A stretch of 24,781 bases of DNA from DASPFV01 sp035620975. GTDB lineage: Bacteria; Acidobacteriota; Vicinamibacteria; Vicinamibacterales; 2-12-FULL-66-21. This document shows positions 17,139 through 23,972 of this stretch, piece by piece. The position numbers and the translations under genes are program-made. Position 1 is the first letter of the stretch; each line of letters opens with the position of its first letter. The notes beneath the pieces are model-generated. The model was not told the DNA's origin and ran no database searches. It saw only the letters and a program-made list of their open reading frames with translations. The stretch is taken from contig DASPFV010000227.1 of assembly GCA_035620975.1 (NCBI GenBank), forward strand, positions 1-24,781. Reading direction: 5' to 3'.

Positions 17139-19097
17139 CTACTGGAGTCCGAAGGCGATGACCGCCGCGCCGGCCGCCACGGCGATGTACTGCGTCCCGT
17201 CGAACGCATACGTCATCGGCGAGGCCTTCCATACCTGATTCGTTGGAAAGCTCCACAGCACCGTTCCGGTGACCGCGTCCACCGCGAGGAGGGCACCGCC
17301 CTCCTCCCCCACGATCACGAGGCCGGTCGCCGTCGTCAACGTCCCGCCCCACGAAATGGCCGGTCCCGGTTGCGGGAGCTCCCAGACGATCGCGCCACTG
17401 CGCACGTCGATCGCCTTGAGGATCCGCTGCGGCTTCGGATCCGGCGCGGTGCGCTGCGACCCGCCGAGGTAGGTCTTGCCGCTCTCCCACTCTCCCTGCT
17501 CGCTCTTCGTGTAGATGCTGCACTTCTCGAAAGTCTGGACGTAGTAGAGGCCCGTGGCCGGGTTGAACGACGGCGAGAACCAGTTCGTCGCCCCGTCCTG
17601 TGACGGGCAGACTTTCGTGCCCTGCGGCGTGGGCTCCTGGTCGGGCAGCTTGACCGGACGGCCGTCGGAGCCGATGCCCGAGGCCCAGGTGAGGTTCCGC
17701 ACGAAGGGCCTGGCCAGCAACATTGTCCCATCCGTACGATCGAACACGTAGAAGAAGCCGTTGCGATTGGCGTGGAGCAGGAGCCTGCGGGATTGGCCCT
17801 GCCAGTCGGCGTCGACGAGCACCGGCGTCTGCCCCGCGTCCCAGTCCCACAGGTCGTGCGGCGTGAACTGGTAGTACCAGCGCAGCTTCCCCGTCGCGCG
17901 ATCAAGGGCGAGGATCGAGTCCGAATAGAGATTGTCGCCCTTGCGATCCGTCCCGTCGTACTCCTTGCTCGGGTTGCCCGTCGGCCAGTAGACGGTGTCG
18001 AGCGCGGGATCGTAGGTGCCGGTGAACCAGGTCGGGGCGCCGCCGTGATCGATGTCCTTTCCCTGCCAGGTCTCGGATCCCGGCTCGCCCCGCCTGGGCA
18101 CCGTCCAGAACCGCCAGACTTCGCGCCCGGTCTCCGCGTCGTAGGCCGCGACGAACCCGTTCGCTCCGTGCTCGCCTCCGGAGACGCCGGAGATCACCAG
18201 GTTTCCGACGGGCAGCGGAGCCGAAGAGGCGGCGTAGTTCTTGCGCCAGTCGTCCATCTCGGTGTCCCAGATCAGCTCGCCCGTGAAGCGGTTCAGGGCG
18301 ATGAGGTGTGCGTGGTCGGTGACCATGTAGACGCGATCCCCGGCCACGCCCACGCCGCGATTCGCGTTCCCGCCGGCCACCCCCTTGGTGCGCGGCCTTT
18401 TGTACTGCCAGATCGGCCGCCCGGTTCCGGCATCCAGGGCGTGGCATTCGTTGGGCGCCGTCACGTACATGATTCCTCCCACGACGACGGGCGTCACCTG
18501 CAGGTTGCCGGCACCGGCGATCGAGAACATCCAGCGTGGAGCGAGCCGCGAGACGGTCGTCGAGTCGATCTGCTGGAGCGTCGTGTACCGGTTGCCGCCT
18601 GGTCCGCCGTTGTAGCTGGGCCAGTCGGCGTCAGAGGTCACCCGCCTGAACCGATCGCCCGCCCGCCGGAGCAGGTGCACGCGTCGATCGTCGGTCCGCA
18701 GCTGCAGGTCGTTCAGGCCTTCGCCGAGGACCTGGCCCTCGAGAATCCGGCCGTCGGTGGTCTCGGCCCTGATGCGGACGACGGGAGGACCTTCGCGCTG
18801 AATCGTCCGCAGGAACTTCAGCAGCGCCGCGAGCTCCGCATCGGTCATGGGGTTCGGCGGCATCCCGCGGGGCGGCAGCCCGTCCCGAATCACCTTCGCG
18901 AGATCGGGGTCCGGGAGTGACGAGAGCCGTACCGCAATCGGCGGCCCCATCTCGCCGCCGTTGCCGTCGGCGCCATGACACCTGGCGCAGCGTGTCTCGA
19001 AGAGCTGCCGGGCGCTGTCCGCGGCCTGGCCGCGGGCCGGCCACGGGCTCGATGCCGCGGCGGCGGCCAGCAGCGCGACGGCCAGTCGAATCCTCAT
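17139..19097 (-). CDS. Periplasmic cytochrome c-PQQ dehydrogenase (quinoprotein alcohol/sugar dehydrogenase)
   Basis: 652 aa from ATG 19097. A signal peptide (residues 1-23) is followed by a cytochrome c domain: heme motif Cys37-Ala-Arg-Cys40-His41 and probable axial Met79 in GMPPNP. A small beta domain (about 108-145, ending DLQLRTDDRRVHLLRR) links to a PQQ eight-bladed propeller (about 155-650). Propeller features are DWPSYNGGPGGNRYTTLQQI, WDTEMDDWRKNYAASSAP, TPHDLWDWDAGQTPVL (containing the Asp expected in catalysis) and repeated LWSF/IWQY-type blade ends. The vicinal Cys pair of methanol dehydrogenases is not seen. It oxidises alcohols or sugars outside the cytoplasm and passes electrons to its own heme. 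An upstream GTG at 19127 is possible but would place charged residues before the signal. It is divergent from two sugar-acid dehydratases. Confidence 0.93.
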   Translation of the reverse strand: MRIRLAVALLAAAAASSPWPARGQAADSARQLFETRCARCHGADGNGGEMGPPIAVRLSSLPDPDLAKVIRDGLPPRGMPPNPMTDAELAALLKFLRTIQREGPPVVRIRAETTDGRILEGQVLGEGLNDLQLRTDDRRVHLLRRAGDRFRRVTSDADWPSYNGGPGGNRYTTLQQIDSTTVSRLAPRWMFSIAGAGNLQVTPVVVGGIMYVTAPNECHALDAGTGRPIWQYKRPRTKGVAGGNANRGVGVAGDRVYMVTDHAHLIALNRFTGELIWDTEMDDWRKNYAASSAPLPVGNLVISGVSGGEHGANGFVAAYDAETGREVWRFWTVPRRGEPGSETWQGKDIDHGGAPTWFTGTYDPALDTVYWPTGNPSKEYDGTDRKGDNLYSDSILALDRATGKLRWYYQFTPHDLWDWDAGQTPVLVDADWQGQSRRLLLHANRNGFFYVFDRTDGTMLLARPFVRNLTWASGIGSDGRPVKLPDQEPTPQGTKVCPSQDGATNWFSPSFNPATGLYYVQTFEKCSIYTKSEQGEWESGKTYLGGSQRTAPDPKPQRILKAIDVRSGAIVWELPQPGPAISWGGTLTTATGLVIVGEEGGALLAVDAVTGTVLWSFPTNQVWKASPMTYAFDGTQYIAVAAGAAVIAFGLQ

Positions 19098-19104
19098 GCG
19101 CGAG

Positions 19105-19110
19105 AGTATA
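19105..19110 (-). promoter_or_regulatory. Candidate -10 box of the PQQ dehydrogenase gene
   Basis: On the minus strand CTATATACT contains TATACT, which differs from the -10 consensus at one base. Only 7 nt separate it from the ATG at 19097, so a transcript from it would be leaderless or nearly so. No good -35 is seen. Confidence 0.4.
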
Positions 19111-19122
19111 TAGTCCCCTTCC

Positions 19123-19140
19123 GTCACGCTCTGCCGTGAC
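19123..19140. promoter_or_regulatory. Inverted repeat GTCACG-N6-CGTGAC, candidate operator
   Basis: Perfect 6-bp arms (19123-19128 and 19135-19140) lie 13-30 bp upstream of the TATACT box. The site sits between the divergent PQQ dehydrogenase and DgoD-like genes. This spacing suits a dimeric regulator controlling one or both. The protein that binds it is unknown. Confidence 0.45.
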
Positions 19141-19203
19141 TGCCGCTCAGACGTCCTGCGTCATCGGAATCGGAGAGCGGGGATCAGCGAACAGGGGCCG
19201 TCT

Positions 19204-19209
19204 GGAGGA
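19204..19209 (+). promoter_or_regulatory. Ribosome binding site of the DgoD-like gene
   Basis: GGAGGA lies 4 nt before ATG 19214. It fixes the start and therefore the presence of the Tat signal (MNRRTFF). Confidence 0.75.
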
Positions 19210-19213
19210 CACG

Positions 19214-20455
19214 ATGAACCGCCGCACCTTTTTCACGGCGCTCGCGACGGCGCCGGCGATCGGGCTGCTCCGACCGTCGCCCGCGGCGGCCGAACTGCCG
19301 AAGGCGAAGATCACGCGCGTGCGCATCTACCGGCCGCCCAACTTCAACCCGCTGTTCAACCAGAGCAACATGGTCGTCACCGTCGAAACCGACGTCGGGA
19401 TCACCGGCATCGGGGAGGGCGGGTCGAAGGACACGCTCGAGCAGTGCGCGGGCACGCTCATCGGCAAGAATCCCTTCAAGATCGAGGCGATCTGGCAGGA
19501 AGCCTACATCGCGTGGTTCTACCCGCCTGGCCGGGAGAAGACGCACGCGCTCGGCGCGCTCGACCTGGCGCTCTGGGATATCAAAGGCAAGGCGCTCAAC
19601 GTACCCGTTCACGAGCTGCTGGGCGGCACCGCGCGCGACTACTGTGAATGCTACGCGACCGGCGGCGCGCGTCCGCCCAACGTGCCGGCGAACGCCAGGC
19701 TCAGCCTCCAGGAGCGGGCGCGGGCCACGATGGAGGCCGGCTACCGCGCCTTCCGCATGGGGGCCGGCGACGTGCCCATCGGCGAGGTGTACGACACGCG
19801 ATCGGTGGTGCGGCGCATCGCGGATGACTGCCGACAGGTGCGCGAAGCCGTCGGACCCGACGGCAACTGGTGCATCGACTTCCACCAGCGGTTCGATTTC
19901 AACGACGCCCTGCGATGCTGCCGCGCCATCGAGGAATACGACCCGTTCTTCGTCGAAGATCCGGTCCGGGACGAGCACGCGCTGCAGGACATCCCCAGAC
20001 TGCGTCAGATGACGCGCGTCCCGCTCACACACGGCGAGGAATGGGGCCTCAAGTGGGACTTCAACCGGCTGGTCGAGAACCACGACGTCGACTTCATCCG
20101 TTCCACCCTGCCGAACATCGGCGGGATCACCGAGATGATGAAGGCCGCCGCCATCTGCGAGACCCACGCCGTCGGGATCATTCCCCACTTCACGGGCCCG
20201 ATCGCGACCGCCGCGCTCGTCAACTGCCTGTCCACGTTCTCGGGTCCCGTGATGCTGGAATACAACTACGGCGGCCGTCCGATCGACTACCTGCCGGAAT
20301 GCCTCGAGTTCAAGAACGGCAAGGCCTACACGAACCAGCGGCCGGGCCTGGGCGTGACGGCGGAGATGAAGCTGCTGACGCAGATCGGCGAAGTGACCGA
20401 GCCCGGACGACGGAACGTGTTCCGCCGGCCTGACGGATCGTTGACGCACTGGTGA
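19214..20455 (+). CDS. Tat-exported enolase-superfamily sugar-acid dehydratase, DgoD-like
   Basis: 413 aa. The N-terminus has a twin-arginine motif (RRTFF at 3-7), a moderately hydrophobic stretch and an AAA/E cleavage site near residue 26. A mandelate racemase/muconate lactonizing enzyme fold follows. Metal ligands are Asp222 (IDFHQRF), Glu248 (FVEDPV) and Glu275 (HGEEWG). His224 two residues after the Asp and His325 in IIPHFTGPIATAAL match acid/base positions of galactonate dehydratase (DgoD). Sugar-acid dehydration to a 2-keto-3-deoxy acid is the likely reaction, but substrate specificity in this superfamily cannot be read from motifs alone. It is divergent from a PQQ dehydrogenase and followed by a second family member. 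Confidence 0.88.
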   Translation: MNRRTFFTALATAPAIGLLRPSPAAAELPKAKITRVRIYRPPNFNPLFNQSNMVVTVETDVGITGIGEGGSKDTLEQCAGTLIGKNPFKIEAIWQEAYIAWFYPPGREKTHALGALDLALWDIKGKALNVPVHELLGGTARDYCECYATGGARPPNVPANARLSLQERARATMEAGYRAFRMGAGDVPIGEVYDTRSVVRRIADDCRQVREAVGPDGNWCIDFHQRFDFNDALRCCRAIEEYDPFFVEDPVRDEHALQDIPRLRQMTRVPLTHGEEWGLKWDFNRLVENHDVDFIRSTLPNIGGITEMMKAAAICETHAVGIIPHFTGPIATAALVNCLSTFSGPVMLEYNYGGRPIDYLPECLEFKNGKAYTNQRPGLGVTAEMKLLTQIGEVTEPGRRNVFRRPDGSLTHW

Positions 20456-20473
20456 ACCGGGTTGGGCAGCCGG

Positions 20474-20653
20474 CCCGCGAGCACAGCCGGCGCCGGCGGC
20501 CCGCGCGAGGCGACGGAGTGACGGGCGGCGCAGCCGCACCGCCGAGCGCGACGCGAGCGGGAGCCTTCAGCCCGAGCGAGCGCGGATGCGCGAGCGAGCG
20601 GCGTTGGGGTGGGGCCCCAACGCCAGTAGACGAGATGGGGCCCCGCGAGCACA
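20474..20653. repeat. GC-rich structured intergenic element bounded by 12-bp direct repeats
   Basis: CCCGCGAGCACA occurs at 20474-20485 and again at 20642-20653. The 156 bp between them starts with the palindrome GCCGGCGCCGGC (20486-20497). It includes GCGGC-GCA-GCCGC, two direct copies of GAGCGAGCG around a GCGC-GGAT-GCGC hairpin, and the 10-bp hairpin at 20600-20624. If the insert and one repeat copy are removed, a short spacer with an intact ribosome binding site joins the two dehydratase genes. An inserted REP/MITE-like element is a reasonable reading, but no transposase signature or clear terminal inverted repeats are seen. Confidence 0.5.
20600..20624. other. Perfect 10-bp hairpin with 5-nt loop
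   Basis: GGCGTTGGGG (20600-20609) pairs with CCCCAACGCC (20615-20624) around TGGGG. GGGGCCCC occurs here and again at 20637-20644. No U-tract follows, so it is more likely a structural part of the surrounding element than a terminator. It could attenuate the downstream dehydratase. Confidence 0.6.
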
Positions 20654-20656
20654 AAG

Positions 20657-20663
20657 AAGGAGG
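20657..20663 (+). promoter_or_regulatory. Ribosome binding site of the ManD-like gene
   Basis: AAGGAGG is separated by 8 nt from ATG 20672. It is the strongest ribosome binding site in the window and confirms the start with a Tat signal. Confidence 0.8.
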
Positions 20664-20671
20664 ACTCCGCC

Positions 20672-22057
20672 ATGAATCGTCGCAAGGCTCTCCGTGCGCT
20701 GTCGCTCGCCGGCGGCGCGTCCCTCGTTGCATCGGGTCGATCGCTCGCGGGCCTGCCCGAGCCGGGAACCGCCGCGGCCGCCTACGCCCAGGCCGTAAAG
20801 GGCACGGGAACAGTCAGAATCCGGGACATCCGCACGATCCTCACCGCGCCGAACCGGATCCGGCTCGTGATCGTGAAGGTTGAGACCACCGAGCCGGGGC
20901 TGGTCGGGTGGGGCTGCGCCACGTTCACGCAGCGCTCTCTCGTGGTCGAAACAGCCATCGACAAGTTCCTGAAGCCGTTCCTCATCGGCCGGAACGTGGA
21001 CGAGATCGAGGACATCTGGCAGTCGAGCTACGTGAGCTCGTACTGGCGCAACGGGCCGGTGCTGTTCAACGCCATGAGCGGCGTCGACATCGCGTTGTGG
21101 GACATCAAGGGCAAGCGCGCCGGCATGCCGCTCTACCAGCTGCTCGGCGGCAAGGTGCGCCACGGCGCCGACTGCTACTACCACGCGAGCGGCAGCAGCT
21201 TCACCGAAGTGGAGGACAACGCGCGGGCCGGCATGGAGCGCGGCTTCCGGCACGTGCGCGTCCAGGTGAGCACGCCCGGGTACGCCAGCTACGGCGCGCG
21301 GAGCACCGCCCCGCCCCCGACCGGCGCGGCGCCGGACGAAGCGGTCGGCCCGACCAGCCCGAGAGCGATCTGGGAGCCGGCGCCCTACGTGCGCATGCTG
21401 CCGAAGTTCTTCGAGCACATGCGCACGAAGCTCGGCGACGAGGTCGAGCTGCTGCACGACGTGCACGAGCGCGTGACGCTCAACCAGGCTGTCAACCTGT
21501 GCAGATCGCTCGAGCCGTACCGCCTCTTCTTCCTCGAGGATCCGTTCCCGCCCGAAGACAACGACCACTTCCGCCTCCTCCGGCAACAGACCAGCATCCC
21601 GATTGCCATGGGTGAGCTGTTCAACACGCAGCACGAGTACGTGCCGCTTATCAAGGACAGGCTGATCGATTTCATCCGGATCCACATCTCGCAGATTGGC
21701 GGCCTCAGCCCCGCCCGGAAGGTGCAGGCGCTGTCGGAATACTTCGGGGTCCGCACGGCGTGGCACGGACCGGGCGACGCATCGCCGCTCGCCCACGCGG
21801 CGCAGCTCGCCCTCGAGTTGGCCAGCTACAACTTCGGCGTCCACGAAGGCGGAGGGTTTCCGAAGGAGACGCAGGAGGTGTTCGTCGGGTGCCCGGAGGT
21901 GAAGAACGGCTACATGCTGGCGCAGGAGAAACCCGGGCTCGGCATCGATGTCGACGAGAAGCTGGCCGCGAAGTTCCCGATCCCGGACGGCCCCCCGAAC
22001 TTCGACCACTCGTGGGGCACAACACGGCGAAGAGACGGCACGGTCATCAGACCCTGA
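20672..22057 (+). CDS. Tat-exported enolase-superfamily dehydratase, mannonate dehydratase (ManD/RspA)-like
   Basis: 461 aa, longer than typical ManD (about 400) because of a roughly 45-residue N-terminal export region. This starts MNRRKAL (twin arginine at 3-4) and has a hydrophobic stretch SLAGGASLVASG. ManD-subgroup motifs are clear: LLHDVHERV with metal ligand Asp263 and His265, FFLEDPFPPEDN with Glu289, AMGELFN with Glu315, and TAWHGPGDASPLAHAAQLAL with His365. Family members dehydrate D-mannonate or D-gluconate to 2-keto-3-deoxygluconate, some weakly, and RspA-type members may have other roles. Residues about 205-235 contain a Pro/Ala-rich insert (APPPTGAAPDEAVGPTSP). It follows the DgoD-like gene on the same strand. 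Confidence 0.88.
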   Translation: MNRRKALRALSLAGGASLVASGRSLAGLPEPGTAAAAYAQAVKGTGTVRIRDIRTILTAPNRIRLVIVKVETTEPGLVGWGCATFTQRSLVVETAIDKFLKPFLIGRNVDEIEDIWQSSYVSSYWRNGPVLFNAMSGVDIALWDIKGKRAGMPLYQLLGGKVRHGADCYYHASGSSFTEVEDNARAGMERGFRHVRVQVSTPGYASYGARSTAPPPTGAAPDEAVGPTSPRAIWEPAPYVRMLPKFFEHMRTKLGDEVELLHDVHERVTLNQAVNLCRSLEPYRLFFLEDPFPPEDNDHFRLLRQQTSIPIAMGELFNTQHEYVPLIKDRLIDFIRIHISQIGGLSPARKVQALSEYFGVRTAWHGPGDASPLAHAAQLALELASYNFGVHEGGGFPKETQEVFVGCPEVKNGYMLAQEKPGLGIDVDEKLAAKFPIPDGPPNFDHSWGTTRRRDGTVIRP

Positions 22058-22098
22058 TCCGGACTGTGTTCGGATTCATGGCGGCCGATAATGCAGCC

Positions 22099-22134
22099 GG
22101 ACCGTTCCCATCGCCAAATCGCAAAAAACGGTCC
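22099..22134. other. Inverted repeat downstream of the ManD-like gene
   Basis: GGACCGTT (22099-22106) and AACGGTCC (22127-22134) are perfect 8-bp arms around a 20-nt loop. They could close transcription of the dehydratase genes, though no U-run follows on the plus strand. GATAAT at 22087-22092 just upstream resembles a -10 box for the beta-barrel gene; if used, this hairpin would lie in its leader. The rest of 22058-22255 shows nothing recognisable. Confidence 0.35.
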
Positions 22135-22245
22135 AGTCGATACCCGATGAGCTGGGGCCGGAACATGAATTGCGTCCTCTCCTGCGGTGAGGCGTGCGGG
22201 GGCCTGACGCTCGACCGTTGGGCGGTTCGCTCCCGCCGCAAGCAT

Positions 22246-22252
22246 GGGAGGA
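22246..22252 (+). promoter_or_regulatory. Ribosome binding site that decides the beta-barrel start
   Basis: GGGAGGA is 3 nt before ATG 22256. An in-frame ATG at 22244 overlaps this site and would lack one of its own, so 22256 is the better start. Confidence 0.7.
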
Positions 22253-22255
22253 ACC

Positions 22256-22888
22256 ATGAGTGTGAAGCAGATGATACTCGGCGCGGCCATGGCCGGGCTC
22301 GTGCTGGCCACCCCGGCCCGGGCGTCGGCGGACTGGCTGTTCACGCCCTTTCTCGGCGCGAACTTCGGTGGCAACGCCAGCTTCGGCGACTTCGACGATT
22401 TCGACGACGAGTTCGAGCGCAGAGTCGACTTTGGCGCATCGCTGGGCTGGATGGGCAACGGCATCGTGGGGTTCGAGGTCGACTTCGGCTGGTCTCCGAA
22501 CTTCTTCGAGAATACCGTCGGGCCGGGCGACTTCGAGTTCGGCGACAGCAACGTCACGACGCTGATGGGCAACGTGCTCGTTGGTGCACCCATCGGCGGG
22601 CAGTCCGGCCCGGGCATCCGTCCGTATGGCTCCGCTGGGCTCGGTCTCATCCGGAGTCATATCGACGGCGGGGACTTCTTCGACGATCTGTCCACGAACG
22701 ATTTCGGCTTCAACGTCGGCGCCGGTGTGCACGGGTTCTTCACCGACAACATCGGTATCCGGGGTGACATTCGGTACTTCAGGTCCCTCGCTGATAACGA
22801 ACCGGACGACGAGTTCGATCTGGCGCTGAGCGACTTCGACTTCTGGCGCGCGTCCGCCGGCGTCACCTTCCGTTTCGGCAGGGACTGA
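22256..22888 (+). CDS. Outer-membrane beta-barrel (porin-like) protein
   Basis: 210 aa. The signal peptide covers residues 1-24 (hydrophobic ILGAAMAGLVLAT, cleavage near ASA/D). The mature part alternates hydrophobic and polar residues in the pattern of an eight-stranded barrel: WLFTPFLGANFGG, VDFGASLGWMG, VGFEVDFGWSP, PYGSAGLGLIRS, FGFNVGAGVHGFF, IRGDIRYFRSL and ASAGVTFRFGRD. This resembles the OmpA/OmpW-like outer-membrane beta-barrel domain common in exported proteins. Loops are strongly acidic (DFDDFDDEFE, GDFFDDL, EPDDEFD), which could bind cations. The function is not known. The following 230 bp hold only the tandem CACGG-type repeat. Confidence 0.8.
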   Translation: MSVKQMILGAAMAGLVLATPARASADWLFTPFLGANFGGNASFGDFDDFDDEFERRVDFGASLGWMGNGIVGFEVDFGWSPNFFENTVGPGDFEFGDSNVTTLMGNVLVGAPIGGQSGPGIRPYGSAGLGLIRSHIDGGDFFDDLSTNDFGFNVGAGVHGFFTDNIGIRGDIRYFRSLADNEPDDEFDLALSDFDFWRASAGVTFRFGRD

Positions 22889-23019
22889 CCCGATCGGCGC
22901 CAGATTCCAGGCCGTGGGTTGCGGGCCCCACCCGCAATCCACGCTCCGAACGTCCAGCCCGCTCCTCCTGGAGCTTCCAGCCGCGCGACGTTGGCTGAAG
23001 GTGGTTACGCCGACTCCCT

Positions 23020-23097
23020 TCCGTGTTCTTCCGTGTTCGTCCGTGGCGGACTTGTCCGTGTTCGTCCGTGGCCGACTTGTCCGTGTTCGTCCGTGGC
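23020..23097 (+). repeat. Tandem 25-bp repeat of the CACGGA (CCGTG) family
   Basis: TCCGTGTTCGTCCGTGGC occurs at 23030-23047, 23055-23072 and 23080-23097, exactly 25 bp apart, with related spacers GGACTTG or CGACTTG. A partial lead-in unit starts at 23020. The first part matches the reverse complement of 15204-15231. The array ends 23 nt before the GTG of the hydrolase and leaves no Shine-Dalgarno sequence. Three copies with short spacers and no cas genes rule out a CRISPR array. Confidence 0.85.
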
Positions 23098-23120
23098 GTT
23101 TTTGTGACAGTGTTCATCCA

Positions 23121-23972
23121 GTGGCGACGATCGACCGTGGCGGTGCGCGCATCCACTACCAGGCAGCCGGGCACGGCCCGGCCGTCCTCCTCATTCAGGG
23201 CGTCGGCCTGGTTGGGGAGGGCTGGCGTCCGCAGATCGAGGGCTTGCGGGACCGTTTCACGCTGGTGGCGCCCGACAATCGCGGCATCGGGCGCAGCGTC
23301 GCACCCGCCGGCCGGCTGACCATCGAGGACATGGCCACGGATGCGCTGGCGGTGATGGATGCGATGGGCGCGGAGCGGTTCCATCTCGCGGGTCACTCGA
23401 TGGGCGGCATCATCGCGCAGGAGGTGGCGCTCCGCGCGCCGGCACGGGTCAGGAGCCTCGCGCTGCTCTGCACGTTCGCCAGAGGCTCGCAGGGCTCGAA
23501 GCTCACCCCCGCCCTCCTCATAGCGGCCATCCGTATGAGGATCGGGACGCGCCGCATGCGCCGTCATGCCTTTCTCGAGCTCGTCATGCCCTCTGCCTAC
23601 CTGCGCGGACAGGATACGGATAGGCTGGCCGAGGATCTGCGCCCGCTCTTCGGCCACGACCTGGCCGAGCAGCCGTCCATCGCGATGAGGCAGCTGCGCG
23701 CGATGGCGCGCTACGACAGCAGCGGCCGGCTGGCCGCATTAGGGGGCATCCCGACCCTCGTGGTCGCGGCGAGCGGCGATCGCATCGCCGTGCCCGCTTA
23801 CGGGCGCGCGTTGACGGCCGCGATTCCCGGCGCGAGGTATGTCGAGATTGGCGACGCCGGCCACGGCGTCACGATTCAGCGCGCGGACGAAGTGAACGGG
23901 TTGCTCGCCTCGCACTTCCTGGCGGCCGACGGTGCCTCGTCGGGCGCGGCGATCAGTTCCGCCTGGCTCTGA
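23121..23972 (+). CDS. Alpha/beta hydrolase-fold enzyme
   Basis: 283 aa. Features in order: oxyanion region IQGVGLVGEGW (25-35), DNRGIGRS (52-59), nucleophile elbow GHSMGG with Ser93, Asp220 in ASGDRI, and His248 in GDAGHGV. This gives a complete Ser-Asp-His triad. There is no signal peptide, so it is cytoplasmic. The overall pattern is like 3-oxoadipate enol-lactonase or bromoperoxidase-type hydrolases, but the substrate is not determined. The GTG at 23121 starts right at the usual first strand (ATIDRGGARIHYQ); earlier codons in the frame come from repeat DNA. It overlaps the convergent methyltransferase gene by 20 bp. Confidence 0.85.
   Translation: MATIDRGGARIHYQAAGHGPAVLLIQGVGLVGEGWRPQIEGLRDRFTLVAPDNRGIGRSVAPAGRLTIEDMATDALAVMDAMGAERFHLAGHSMGGIIAQEVALRAPARVRSLALLCTFARGSQGSKLTPALLIAAIRMRIGTRRMRRHAFLELVMPSAYLRGQDTDRLAEDLRPLFGHDLAEQPSIAMRQLRAMARYDSSGRLAALGGIPTLVVAASGDRIAVPAYGRALTAAIPGARYVEIGDAGHGVTIQRADEVNGLLASHFLAADGASSGAAISSAWL

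Noticed and set aside
17110..17850. Upstream extension of the DNA ligase as a longer fusion protein
   Set aside because: The extension runs in another frame through the PQQ dehydrogenase gene and has no resemblance to a nuclease or phosphoesterase domain.
20326..20732. Small minus-strand frames over the intergenic element between the dehydratase genes
   Set aside because: They arise from the GC-rich repeat element and lack start signals or domain features.
20567..22009. Long antisense frame across the ManD-like gene
   Set aside because: It has no domain or start signal and lies opposite a well-supported enzyme with a strong ribosome binding site.
23020..23097. CRISPR array
   Set aside because: Only three units, 7-bp spacers that are nearly the same, and no cas genes; it is a plain tandem repeat.
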